A stretch of 64,000 nucleotides of DNA from contig JAEWFD010000020.1 of NCBI GenBank assembly GCA_023388995.1, positions 62,001 through 126,000 of the forward strand. Direction: 5' to 3'. The translations under genes were made by a program, and so were the position numbers. This DNA is from Bacillota bacterium (GTDB lineage: Bacteria; Bacillota_I; Bacilli_A; Erysipelotrichales; Erysipelotrichaceae). Under the pieces are notes generated by a model. The model had not been told where the DNA came from. It did no database searches and saw only the letters and a program-made list of their open reading frames with translations. Shown here one piece after another: positions 44,387 to 53,403 of the stretch. Numbering within the stretch: the stretch's first letter is position 1; the number at the start of each line of letters is the position of its first letter.

Positions 44387-45529
44387 ATGATTCTGCCTTT
44401 AAAAGATATCACGAAGCAACTAGGGATTGCCGTTATGGTTTGCTGTGCTGTATTTGTATGTGCTATTTTCCTGAATTTCAATATTGATCTCATCAGTATC
44501 AAATCGCAAATCACCTCAGAATATGTGATGCAGTTTTACGATGCACAGGTTCTGTCTTGCAAAGTAATCATCTTTGTTAGTGGTGGCTGCTTATTGCTGA
44601 CATCGGCGATCATGCTCATTTTCTACATCAAGCATGAAATAGACAGACACCGCAAAGAATTAGGAATCCTAAAAGCCTTAGGTTATTCCAATGCGCAAAT
44701 TGCGTGCCACTTCTGGGTGTTTGGATTGCCAGTCTGTGTGGGTGGTTTGCTTGGCTATGCAGGTTCCTTTTTGATGATGCCGTTATTTTACCAGCAGATG
44801 AACCGGGATGCTATTCTTCCTGAGGTTAGTTTGCATTTCCATCTTTCTTTGGCACTGTATCTGGTTATTTTGCCGACCATCGGTTTTTCCTGTCTTGCGG
44901 TCTTATACAGCTATTTGAAGCTAAAGCTCCCGGCACTTGACCTGCTGCGGGAGACAGTGGCGATAAAACAAAAAATGAAAACGAACTATCAAGAAAACAG
45001 GTCATTCCTGCAAGAATTAAAATATAATACGGTGCATGGTCGGAAGACATTGCTGTTTTTTGTAGGGTTTGCTTCTTTTTGCTACTCTTCCATGATGCAG
45101 ATGTCTTTCAGTATGGATGAATTGGCGAGCGAATTATTTGCAACGCTTGTTTTATGCATCGGAATTGTGCTTGCCAGCACAACGCTTTGGATGGCCATAT
45201 CCACGGTAGTTCATGCGAATAAGAAGAATATTGCGATGATGCAGATATTCGGCTATTCTTTGAAAGACTGCAGGGAGGCTATCTTAAATGGCTATCGTCC
45301 GGTTGCATATATCGGCTTCATCATAGGAACCGGATATCAGTATGGCTTGCTGCAAGGTATGGTTAGTATTGTATTTCGCGATTTAGATAATGTACCGACC
45401 TATCAATTTGATGTCAAAGCACTATTTATTGTTTTACTATCATTCGTGCTGCTGTATGAAGTGGTGATGTATTGGTATACTCTGAAAATTAAAAAGATTC
45501 CCCTCAAAGAAATTATGCTGGAATCTTAA
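44387..45529 (+). CDS. FtsX-fold ABC permease
   Basis: 380 residues with about eight hydrophobic helices in two groups of four. It has the FtsX-type segment R-K-E-L-G-I-L-K-A-L-G-Y-S-N-A-Q-I after helix 2 and the equivalent I-A-M-M-Q-I-F-G-Y-S in the second half. The large extracellular domain typical of MacB or BceB proteins is essentially missing, so this is a compact two-repeat permease. With the upstream ATPase it probably exports a hydrophobic or antimicrobial compound. Confidence 0.82.
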   Translation: MILPLKDITKQLGIAVMVCCAVFVCAIFLNFNIDLISIKSQITSEYVMQFYDAQVLSCKVIIFVSGGCLLLTSAIMLIFYIKHEIDRHRKELGILKALGYSNAQIACHFWVFGLPVCVGGLLGYAGSFLMMPLFYQQMNRDAILPEVSLHFHLSLALYLVILPTIGFSCLAVLYSYLKLKLPALDLLRETVAIKQKMKTNYQENRSFLQELKYNTVHGRKTLLFFVGFASFCYSSMMQMSFSMDELASELFATLVLCIGIVLASTTLWMAISTVVHANKKNIAMMQIFGYSLKDCREAILNGYRPVAYIGFIIGTGYQYGLLQGMVSIVFRDLDNVPTYQFDVKALFIVLLSFVLLYEVVMYWYTLKIKKIPLKEIMLES

Positions 45530-45556
45530 TGCTAGCGGAAGTAATGCGCTCTATCA

Positions 45557-45585
45557 TTGAAAAAAAGCGAAAAATATCATATAAT
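45557..45585 (+). promoter_or_regulatory. Promoter of the ThrE-type operon
   Basis: TTGAAA (45557-45562), 17 nt, TATAAT (45580-45585), 28 bp before the ATG at 45614. It also excludes an apparent upstream start at 45557. Confidence 0.82.
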
Positions 45586-45613
45586 CACCACGATATGGAA
45601 TGGAGTTGCGGCG

Positions 45614-46375
45614 ATGGACCAATTGATGCATATAGCATGCAAGGCAGGAAAGATCCTGCTGGAAAGTGGTGCAGAAACCTATCGTGTTGAAGATACGATG
45701 GTGAAGATTTGTGAGGCTTACGGGGCGAAAGAAGCACATAGTTTTGTCTTGCCGACAGGTATTTTTTTGTCGTTGACACAAGATGGTGAAACGTATACAC
45801 AAGTCGTCCGTGTGAAAAACCGCGCGGTGGACTTGAATAAAATAGAACGGATTAATGCTTTATCCAGAGATGCGCATGAACAGCGAATCACGCAAGAACA
45901 GTTTTTATTGTCACTAAAGGAAATCAGAGAAATTACACCATACCCGATGTATCTGCAAATTCTGCTATCCGGATTATGCGGGGCTGGGTTTGTCTTTTTC
46001 TATCGGGGTACTCCGATGGATGCCGTGGTAGCCTTTATCAGCACCATACTGGTAAAACTTGTTGTATCTACCTTGGAGAAATACGGACTGATTAATTTCC
46101 TCTCCAATGCTGTTGGCGGAGCTGTAGCAACTGTATGTGCAATGGCTATTTTATCAATGGGCATCGGCACTAATTTGAACATTATTATTTCCTCTACGAT
46201 CATGATTCTGGTACCCGGAGTTGCCATTACGAATGCGATTCGGGATAGCATTGCCGGCGATTTGGTGTCGGGCATAACCAAAGCAGTAGAAGCGATGATT
46301 ATTGCTGTTTCCATTGCCCTTGGAACTGGTGCGGCTCTCAGCTTATGGATGCTAGCAGCAGGAGGGCTTATATGA
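45614..46375 (+). CDS. ThrE/YjjP-family amino-acid exporter, large subunit
   Basis: 253 residues. A cytosolic N-terminal domain with the ThrE signature G-A-E-T-Y-R-V-E-D-T (about 19-28) and P-T-G-I-F-L-S is followed by about five membrane helices. Split ThrE-like transporters (YjjP+YjjB) export threonine/serine or small dicarboxylates such as succinate. GGAG lies 8 nt upstream of the ATG. The partner subunit overlaps it by 4 bp. Confidence 0.88.
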   Translation: MDQLMHIACKAGKILLESGAETYRVEDTMVKICEAYGAKEAHSFVLPTGIFLSLTQDGETYTQVVRVKNRAVDLNKIERINALSRDAHEQRITQEQFLLSLKEIREITPYPMYLQILLSGLCGAGFVFFYRGTPMDAVVAFISTILVKLVVSTLEKYGLINFLSNAVGGAVATVCAMAILSMGIGTNLNIIISSTIMILVPGVAITNAIRDSIAGDLVSGITKAVEAMIIAVSIALGTGAALSLWMLAAGGLI

Positions 46376-46815
46376 TTCAGTTAGTTATATCGTCGTTTGT
46401 GATCACCTTTTGCTATGCCATTATTTTTCAAGTTCGCGGTAAAAATATATTCTATGCGTCTTTAGGCGCATCATTGGGAAGTGTTGTGTATGATGTATGC
46501 ATGAACGCAGGCTTGCATTATTTTCTAGCTTTATTATATACGTCCATTGCAATTTCCTGCTATTCGGAGGTTATGTCCCGCAAGCGCAAAGCACCGGTTA
46601 CATTATTTTTGATCAGTGCGATTATTTGTTTTGTTCCCGGAGGGTTAATGTATCATACCATGGCAGAGATCATTCAGGGCAATATGGAAAAATCAGTATC
46701 ATTGGGAATGGAAGCACTTGCTTCGGCGGGAGCGCTAGCTCTCGGTATTATGATTACATCATCCCTGTTTAAGGTATATATCTTTGTGAAGAGAACGTGG
46801 AGGAGTGCAGTATGA
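46372..46815 (+). CDS. ThrE/YjjB-family exporter, small subunit
   Basis: 147 residues with five hydrophobic helices; the family segment F-V-P-G-G-L-M-Y lies near the middle. It is the C-terminal half of ThrE proteins encoded separately and is expected to complete the transporter with the upstream subunit. The start overlaps the upstream stop (ATGA), and its own stop overlaps the next gene in the same way. Confidence 0.88.
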   Translation: MIQLVISSFVITFCYAIIFQVRGKNIFYASLGASLGSVVYDVCMNAGLHYFLALLYTSIAISCYSEVMSRKRKAPVTLFLISAIICFVPGGLMYHTMAEIIQGNMEKSVSLGMEALASAGALALGIMITSSLFKVYIFVKRTWRSAV

Positions 46816-47423
46816 TCAGTGTTCAGCAAATAGAAGTAATGAATTTCAAGCATGCCATTCGCGGAATGCGCAACCCAATGTCCAGCTGGGATCTTTCAGA
46901 CAGCGATTTGGACGAGCAGGGAAATTATCGGCTGGGGCCGAATGATTTAAAATTAGCAAGCAAACTTTGTGCTGCCGGAAGTGATCATCGCAAATTTTTA
47001 CGGCAGATTATTGTTTCGATGGATATCAACGCACCATTGTACTGGTGGAAAGAGTTTGATACTTATAAGGTCGCGACTGTCGCCAATTCCACGAGTACCA
47101 TGCACAAAATTCATGCGAAGCCATTTGAGTTGCAGGACTTCAGCACCGATCATATGAATGAAATAAGTGTTCAAATGATGGAACAAGTAATCGGTTTGCT
47201 GGAAGAGCTAAGACAGGAGTTTTTAAAGACCAAAGATAAGCAATGCTGGTACAGCATGATTCAATTGCTGCCATCCAGTTATCATCAATTGCGTACCTGC
47301 ACCTTGAATTATGAAACACTGCGCAACATCTATTCATCAAGAAAACATCATAAATTAAAAGAATGGCACGACTTCTGCGAGATTGTAGAGTCATTGCCAT
47401 ATGCAGCAGAGTTTATACAGTAG
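46812..47423 (+). CDS. ThyX-like protein of unknown function
   Basis: 203 residues. Segments A-G-S-D-H-R-K-F-L-R-Q-I, I-N-A-P-L-Y-W-W-K-E-F-D-T-Y and L-P-S-S-Y-H-Q-L-R-T-C-T-L-N-Y recall a family of conserved Bacillota/phage proteins and, loosely, the flavin-dependent thymidylate synthase fold. The R-H-R-x-x-S ThyX motif is not present, so thymidylate synthesis should not be assumed. It overlaps the exporter subunit by 4 bp and is cotranscribed with it. Confidence 0.6.
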   Translation: MISVQQIEVMNFKHAIRGMRNPMSSWDLSDSDLDEQGNYRLGPNDLKLASKLCAAGSDHRKFLRQIIVSMDINAPLYWWKEFDTYKVATVANSTSTMHKIHAKPFELQDFSTDHMNEISVQMMEQVIGLLEELRQEFLKTKDKQCWYSMIQLLPSSYHQLRTCTLNYETLRNIYSSRKHHKLKEWHDFCEIVESLPYAAEFIQ

Positions 47424-47533
47424 GAGTACAAATAATTCGAATTACAAGATTATTGATTGCGTTGCATGTAGTTGTTATTTTGCTATACTAAGCATATTGT
47501 GCATATAGGTCTTTTGGTAATTGGAAAGGGGAT

Positions 47534-48449
47534 ATGAGGGCAGGATGGTAATTTGATGTAGACCTTGTCTATGATCCTAAACAAACCATTCCTCTGATGA
47601 AACAATTGTTATGATAAAATTATTCTCTAGCAAAGGTTTTATGTTATGTATGATTGTTTTGCTAATATTCAGTTTTTGTTGGGGCAAAAGTCTGTATTGT
47701 GGCAGCAAAGGCTATCCAAATCAGAGCCAAATGAAGTGTGGGAAGAAGATCACTTTATTTTTGATTATGGAGAGCCGGAATGGATTTACGATTACACTAA
47801 ATTTAAAGATCATCCATTTTTTAAGCAGTACTTTAATAAAGAAGGCAAGCTTCATAATACAAAAGACACTGCCTTCCCGCTCTTAACATTTTCAAATTTA
47901 GAACGATTTTGTGCCGAGGCATATGCAAAAGCGGAAGATGAGTTTTACAGCAAAGAGGGTGCATTATATTGCTTACGGGGCAATAACTATAGCATAGATA
48001 AAAGCAATGAAATGGTTGTTGGGAGCCCCAACAGATTCTTTGATGTTCCTGAAATCGATCAGATGAAATTATTGGTAGCACAGCACTGGTGCATGGATGA
48101 TATATGGTATGAAATCAAGGATATGAGCAAAGTTGTCAAAGCCTTGCATGAGATTAAAATTGAAGAATATATTCCGACATACTATGAATATCGTGTTTTG
48201 CCGGATTTGGATTACAATGAATGTCCACGCTTTTATAATGGCTGGAAAACGACAGATTTAGTATTCTATCATAAGCAGCACAAACTGGTTTTTTCTGTAG
48301 ATTACAATATAGACCACGATGATCAATATGGCTTTATGAGGGTAACTATTTATGATTCTATTTGGAAAGGTCAAAGCCGCGGGTTTTATCTGATTGAATT
48401 GGATCGTTATCGTGCGTTGGTGGATTCTATTGCAAATGGTACGCTATAG
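47534..48449 (+). pseudogene. Decaying gene of unknown function (5' part broken, 3' 267 codons open)
   Basis: A good promoter (TTGCAT 47462, 16 nt, TATACT 47484-47489, extended TGC) and GGAAAGGGG before an ATG at 47534 lead into M-R-A-G-W then UAA, F-D-V-D-L-V-Y-D-P-K-Q..M-K-Q-L-L, a frame change near 47612, D-K-I-I-L then UAG, and Q-R-F-Y-V-M-Y-D-C-F continuing as an open frame to 48449. A Met at 47646 could start the remainder but has no ribosome site. The C-terminal part is rich in aromatic and acidic residues and matches nothing I know. At least three lesions make a functional full-length product unlikely. Confidence 0.65.
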
Positions 48450-48555
48450 CCAGTATCCCCTGAATAGCATCTGGCTAAAAGATAGCGAGGCGAATTTAAG
48501 TTAAATTGCATGCTCTTAGCAAATATGAAATACTAAAATTTCCTAACACATTGAC

Positions 48556-48586
48556 GATCAAGATGAAACATCTTGGTCATTTTTTT
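48556..48586 (+). terminator. Terminator after the decayed gene
   Basis: GATCAAGATG (48556-48565), AAA loop, CATCTTGGTC (48569-48578) with one G-T pair, then a long T-run. Oriented rightward only. Confidence 0.88.
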
Positions 48587-48601
48587 AGTCATTAGGTAGA
48601 T

Positions 48602-51046
48602 TTAACTGTGATATCCCTGATAATATGGCAAAAAGATCTCTACGACCATCGCTAGTTCACTGCTTGGAATGGAGATGGAGAAGATCTCTCCCAAAATGCG
48701 AAAGTTCTTTTCGATTGCATAGTACACAGCTTCGTTGTCATTGATGATGGTTTTAGCGCTTGGGTAATGCAATGGCTCTTTGCGGATGCATCGCTCAATC
48801 ACAAAAGAGCAGTGGAATACAAATTTAATCAGAAGCTCATCCGTATAATCAATAGCCAAGTCATTTAGAATGTGCAATAGAATGTTGTAAAGCGATTTGC
48901 ATGATTTTTGCGGATTCAGAAATACTAGTGATTCTGTTAAGAGCTTATCGGTGATTTGCTGTAAAAGGTCTAAGGCGTGAGATTCCGTTTTCGTGACATC
49001 GGACTGAGGGCTTGCAGGAAAGTCGGTATTGAAGTATTTAATCGAAGGAACGGAAATATCCAAAGATTGCAACTTTTGAGCAAGGCGCACTAATGTCTGA
49101 ATCGTAACACCGGATACGATTGTGAATTCTACGTTAGAGAAACCAAGCAGAGGAGTTTGCAGATCAGCAACAAACTCACTGTCAGTTGCAATAATAACCC
49201 CTTTTCCTTTGTCGATTTCAGCCATCTTGGAAGAGATTAATTCGCAGGCCGCATGAATTCCTTCTCTGGCATCTACCGCAATCCAGTTGATAGGAGATTT
49301 GTATTTTAAGCTATTTAGATATGCAGCATAGTTTTTGGCATTCTCGTTGTTATCAGAAATAATGAGCAACTGGATATAGTTGTTATCAATCCATTGTGAC
49401 GATAAATATAAATACGTCGCGATATATTCAATTTCCTGCTTAGGCAGCACAATGCGGTAATGATTGTGCAATGCGATGCTCATTTTATTGGCGATTGTAA
49501 AATCGTTTTCCCGCGCTATCCTGTAAGTGGCTGAAAGCGTCGGATGAATGACACCGTGATTTATATTTTTGATGAAATCAGAAATGTGCAGCAGCAAGCC
49601 ATACAATAGATTCTCGTTTTTATTTAAGGATGTATGATGAAGAATATCATAAACGCAATCATATACATCTTTTAATACGACAGAGCGGATCGTATTTAGC
49701 TGAATGTTGGCAGCATGATTGATATCATGGATGCACTGATTGATCAATTGGTCATCCACGCTGTTGAAGATCTCAAAATCATTTTTGCTGTTATTCCGAT
49801 TTAGGTCTTGCAAGAACTCCAGCTCTTTGCTTCTTTGAAGCGGTGAGAAAAATAAGAACTCATTATCAAAGAGGTTTAAATAATCATTTAACTCATTGAT
49901 TCGTTCGTTAATGTTATTTATATTTGTTAATACTTCGGTGGAAATATCATCATAATCCACATTGATGAAAAAAGAAGTCTGGTTTAAATAGCGCCGGTAA
50001 GAATGTGCACAGGCTTGTTTGATTTCCACAGCCAGATGAACAAGATTTCCCGGATAGTCCGACATGACAAAACAGCTGAGGACGCTTTTGGAAACACGGA
50101 TCGTTTTATTGATTAAGGAAGCCTCACGGTTCAAATATTCCAGTGTCAGCACCAGCATTTCTTCGATGGATTTATTTCGTAAGGGAAGCAGCTCGATATG
50201 GATGGGGAAACTCTTGCGAATGACGGGATTATCCAAAATAGCCGAAGTTTTCGCAATGCCGATCATTAATGTACGAAGCGTAAAATTTTTATGGGGAAGA
50301 TCAATTGGCGAATAAACACCATTCATAACAGCGGAGCATAGGTAGGAAAAACTCTTGTCATCCAGTACGTCGATGTTATTGATGATTAGGATGCTGTTTT
50401 TGGCTGTTTCCAGCAACCCTTTTTGCAATTTGTCTTCCATCACGTACCCGAATAATTCTTTTAGAATCTGGTCGCCCTTTTCAACAGAATAATTCTGGCA
50501 GTCAATATAGCTGTATTTCTTTGGGGTATCAATTGTTTGCATTGCTTTGGCATATTCATACATTCCCTTTGCGAAGTCCAGTTTGCCGACAGACGCTTCG
50601 CCGAACAAAATTGTATTCAGGCCGTTTGGTGGATATAAGACTGCTGACTTTGCTTTGTTAATCGGCTCAAACATACTGCTGCGAGTATTGTAGATATAGG
50701 AATCAAAGCCTGTATTGCTGGCAATAACAGGCTGTTCCGCTTCTGATTCCTTGATAAAGTCCAGAATCGTTTTCCCTTTTGGGATGACGGAAGGAATATA
50801 AGATTCACTATAGGTATCTTCCAGCGGTGCTCGTGCAACATATAAAGTAGGACGACCAAGGATTTTAACCAGACGTCCCTCCTGATGCAATTGGTTTAAT
50901 AGCCTGGAAATATTAGAGCGGTCAAAATGGAGATCAAGACTGGCATTGACAGCGTCGCAGCCAAGACTGGTCGTTTCATTGCTGTTTAACTGTTCTTCCG
51001 TATGTCTTAGCAGATATTGATATACCTCTTCTTTGCGATTGTACAT
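48602..51046 (-). CDS. LevR-like PRD regulator without the sigma-54 contact motif
   Basis: About 814 residues in LevR order: an N-terminal HTH (about 10-75), an AAA+-like domain (about 110-350), PRD1 (around L-L-L-H-I-S-D-F-I), an EIIA-Man-like domain (about 560-690) and PRD2 (F-V-F-H-C-S). The AAA+ part is degenerate: the P-loop is G-E-A-S-V-G-K-L-D, the usual L-F-G-H-x-x-G-A-F-T-G-A becomes L-F-G-Y-V-M-E-D-K-L-Q-K-G, and Walker B is L-I-I-N-N-I-D. The EIIA-like phospho-His site reads L-L-I-I-S-D-N-N. It probably activates sigma-70 transcription of the divergent mannose-type PTS operon. ATG 51046 is preceded by AAAGGAAA. Confidence 0.85.
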   Translation of the reverse strand: MYNRKEEVYQYLLRHTEEQLNSNETTSLGCDAVNASLDLHFDRSNISRLLNQLHQEGRLVKILGRPTLYVARAPLEDTYSESYIPSVIPKGKTILDFIKESEAEQPVIASNTGFDSYIYNTRSSMFEPINKAKSAVLYPPNGLNTILFGEASVGKLDFAKGMYEYAKAMQTIDTPKKYSYIDCQNYSVEKGDQILKELFGYVMEDKLQKGLLETAKNSILIINNIDVLDDKSFSYLCSAVMNGVYSPIDLPHKNFTLRTLMIGIAKTSAILDNPVIRKSFPIHIELLPLRNKSIEEMLVLTLEYLNREASLINKTIRVSKSVLSCFVMSDYPGNLVHLAVEIKQACAHSYRRYLNQTSFFINVDYDDISTEVLTNINNINERINELNDYLNLFDNEFLFFSPLQRSKELEFLQDLNRNNSKNDFEIFNSVDDQLINQCIHDINHAANIQLNTIRSVVLKDVYDCVYDILHHTSLNKNENLLYGLLLHISDFIKNINHGVIHPTLSATYRIARENDFTIANKMSIALHNHYRIVLPKQEIEYIATYLYLSSQWIDNNYIQLLIISDNNENAKNYAAYLNSLKYKSPINWIAVDAREGIHAACELISSKMAEIDKGKGVIIATDSEFVADLQTPLLGFSNVEFTIVSGVTIQTLVRLAQKLQSLDISVPSIKYFNTDFPASPQSDVTKTESHALDLLQQITDKLLTESLVFLNPQKSCKSLYNILLHILNDLAIDYTDELLIKFVFHCSFVIERCIRKEPLHYPSAKTIINDNEAVYYAIEKNFRILGEIFSISIPSSELAMVVEIFLPYYQGYHS

Positions 51047-51359
51047 AATGAAATAGTTTCCTTTCATGAATTGGTGCTAAATTTTATTAAGTTCTGCACA
51101 GAAAACAATTCTCACTCCCATAATAAAAATAATCTGTGTAGAAGTCAACATTCTTTTGTTCATATAGAAAGAATTGGCTGTAATTTAAGTAGAAATATGC
51201 CTTTTTAAGCATAGAAAAGACCTGCACAGATTTGATTGTGTGTATATCTGGGTGTTTTTTGCGTTTAAAAAATATGGTGCTATAATTCTCTTGTGAATCT
51301 CAGTTGACGTTATTTAGATCGATAAACGTTGAGACAAATAGAGTAGGAAAGGGGTAAGT
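51047..51359 (+). promoter_or_regulatory. Divergent control region and promoter of the mannose-type PTS operon
   Basis: TTTGCG (51258-51263), 17 nt, TATAAT (51281-51286) with an extended TGC, a sigma-70-type promoter; no TGGCAC-N5-TTGC sigma-54 element is visible. In the leader, ACGTTAT (51307-51313) and ATAAACGT (51322-51329) form an imperfect inverted repeat that could be a regulator site. No gene lies between 51047 and 51359. Confidence 0.72.
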
Positions 51360-51779
51360 ATGGTCGGGCTATTAATAGTTACGCATGGTGATTTAGCAAA
51401 ATCACTGATTACAAGTGCAGAGTTGATTGTTGGTAAAACACCGCTGATGGAAAGTTTAGGCTTATATCATGGTGATGATATCGATGAGCTGATGAGCAAG
51501 ATTTCAAGTTCAGTCAATCAATTGCATGAACAGTCAGAGAAAGGAGGAGTATTGATTTTAACGGATTTGTTTGGGGGAAGTCCATCCAATGCGGCAGCAC
51601 GATGTATCCATGAACTAAAGGAAACAGTTCCCCTGGAATGTGTCACGGGAGTCAGTCTACCAATGCTTCTGGAAGTTGCGACAAGCAGGGAGCACGTCAG
51701 TTTACACGAATTGATGCAAAAATGTCTTGAAGTCGGAAGAACATGTGCAATTGATTTAAGAGAAAGATTAGAACTATAA
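51360..51779 (+). CDS. PTS mannose-family EIIA
   Basis: 139 residues. Phospho-His9 in L-L-I-V-T-H-G-D-L-A and the G-V-L-I-L-T-D-L-F-G-G-S-P-S segment define EIIA-Man. It takes phosphate from HPr and passes it to the separate EIIB encoded further down. AAAGGGGTAAG precedes the ATG. It opens a nine-gene operon extending to 58409. Confidence 0.95.
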   Translation: MVGLLIVTHGDLAKSLITSAELIVGKTPLMESLGLYHGDDIDELMSKISSSVNQLHEQSEKGGVLILTDLFGGSPSNAAARCIHELKETVPLECVTGVSLPMLLEVATSREHVSLHELMQKCLEVGRTCAIDLRERLEL

Positions 51780-51796
51780 GGAAAAGGAGAAGTGTC

Positions 51797-52561
51797 ATGC
51801 AAATTTCAATTCTACAAGCTATGCTGATTGGTTTTGTATATTATCTAACGAACAATGGGGTTCCTTGGCTGACAGGGCTAGGAAGTATCTCGCTGCGGCA
51901 ACCCATTTGTTCCGGAACAATTGTTGGTATTATTTTAGGGCATCCGGTTGAAGGCTGCATTATGGGAGCAACCATCAATACCATTTATTTAGGCTTTGTG
52001 AATGCTGGCGGCACGTTGCCGACAGATCCGGGAATCGGCGGTGTTGTGGGAACAGCCCTTGCTTTATCTTCCGGTGCAAGTCCGGAAGTTGCCATGTCAA
52101 TTGCTGTACCGCTGGGTATCATGGGAGCAATGGTATGGAACTTGCGGCAAACAGTGAATATTTACTTCGTACATAAGATGGATAAGTATGCATTAATCGG
52201 TGATATCAAGAAAATGTCATTCTGGCAGTTATGGCCGACACAATTGTTTGGATTAGTCGTAACATTAGTACCATGTGCTTTATTGGTTTACTTCGGTGCA
52301 GAAGCTACCCAAGGCATTATTGATAAACTTGCGGGAACACCGTTGCATATTCTGTCTGTCATTGGAGGTGTTCTGCCTGCTATCGGGATTGCGATGATTC
52401 TGCGGATGTTGATGACCCGCAGCGGCATCCTTGCCTTCTTTGTCTTTGGTTTCTTCTTAAGAACATATTCCGGTTTGCCGATGCTGGCAGTTGCAATCTT
52501 TGCAGCATTCATTGCCTTCTTATATGGTGAATTGAAGTTTGGAAAGGTTGGTGCAGAGTAA
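51797..52561 (+). CDS. PTS mannose-family EIIC
   Basis: 254 residues with about seven membrane helices. The EIIC-Man segments G-H-P-V-E-G-C-I-M-G-A and G-G-T-L-P-T-D-P-G-I-G-G are visible. With EIID it forms the transport channel. Its stop overlaps the EIID start by 1 bp. Confidence 0.95.
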   Translation: MQISILQAMLIGFVYYLTNNGVPWLTGLGSISLRQPICSGTIVGIILGHPVEGCIMGATINTIYLGFVNAGGTLPTDPGIGGVVGTALALSSGASPEVAMSIAVPLGIMGAMVWNLRQTVNIYFVHKMDKYALIGDIKKMSFWQLWPTQLFGLVVTLVPCALLVYFGAEATQGIIDKLAGTPLHILSVIGGVLPAIGIAMILRMLMTRSGILAFFVFGFFLRTYSGLPMLAVAIFAAFIAFLYGELKFGKVGAE

Positions 52562-53388
52562 TGGCTGAACAAAAACAAGAACTGAGCTTAGTCACCCAAA
52601 AAGACTTAAACCGCTCTTACTGGATGTTTGAGATTTTCGCACAAGCATGCTGCAGTTATGAACGCTTGCAAGCTCCGGGCTTCTTCTCCGGAATGAAGAA
52701 TATTATTGCAAAACTATACAAAAACGATGAAGATCGTGCGGAAGCTTGCCAACGCCATATGGAATTCTATAATTCCGAGTTCGCGCTGGTAGGTCCGATT
52801 ATCCTAGGTTTGGCTATTTCGCTGGAAGAACAAAAGGCGAAAGGTGCTGATGTTGAAGGCACTACCATCTCTGCAATTAAAACTTCCTTGATGGGGCCTT
52901 TGGCGGGGATTGGTGATACCCTTCGTCAAGGGACGTTGATTCCGATTATTGGTTCAATCGCCATTTCCATCGGGATTGACGGCAACTTGCTGGGACCAAT
53001 TTTCTACTTTGTGGTCACATTAGCAATGAATTTCAGTATCAGCTATTGGCTGTTCAATAAGTCCTACCAAAAAGGAAAAGAATTTGTTGCTGAATTCTTC
53101 AGCGGCAATCGCATTGAAAAGCTGATGTCCAGCATTACAGCTATGGGAGCAATGACAATTGGTGCTTTGGCATGTACAACTGTATCTGCGAAAACACCGA
53201 TGATTCTGCATCTTGGCAGCAATGAATTAGCGATTCAGCCGTTGATTGATAAAATAGCCCCAAATCTACTGCCATTCGGCATTGTATTAATGACATTATA
53301 CTTGTTGAATAAGAAATTAAGCGTCAACAAGATTCTGTTGGTTCTAATCGGAATGGGAATCGTTCTTGGCTTTTTCGGAATTCTGTAA
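52561..53388 (+). CDS. PTS mannose-family EIID
   Basis: 275 residues, mostly membrane. N-terminal L-N-R-S-Y-W-M-F, then A-L-V-G-P-I-I-L-G and S-L-M-G-P-L-A-G-I-G-D-T are EIID hallmarks. It pairs with EIIC to import the unknown sugar. The spacing to the next gene is 15 bp with AGAAGGAGA. Confidence 0.95.
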   Translation: MAEQKQELSLVTQKDLNRSYWMFEIFAQACCSYERLQAPGFFSGMKNIIAKLYKNDEDRAEACQRHMEFYNSEFALVGPIILGLAISLEEQKAKGADVEGTTISAIKTSLMGPLAGIGDTLRQGTLIPIIGSIAISIGIDGNLLGPIFYFVVTLAMNFSISYWLFNKSYQKGKEFVAEFFSGNRIEKLMSSITAMGAMTIGALACTTVSAKTPMILHLGSNELAIQPLIDKIAPNLLPFGIVLMTLYLLNKKLSVNKILLVLIGMGIVLGFFGIL

Positions 53389-53403
53389 GAAGGAGATAAA
53401 CTT

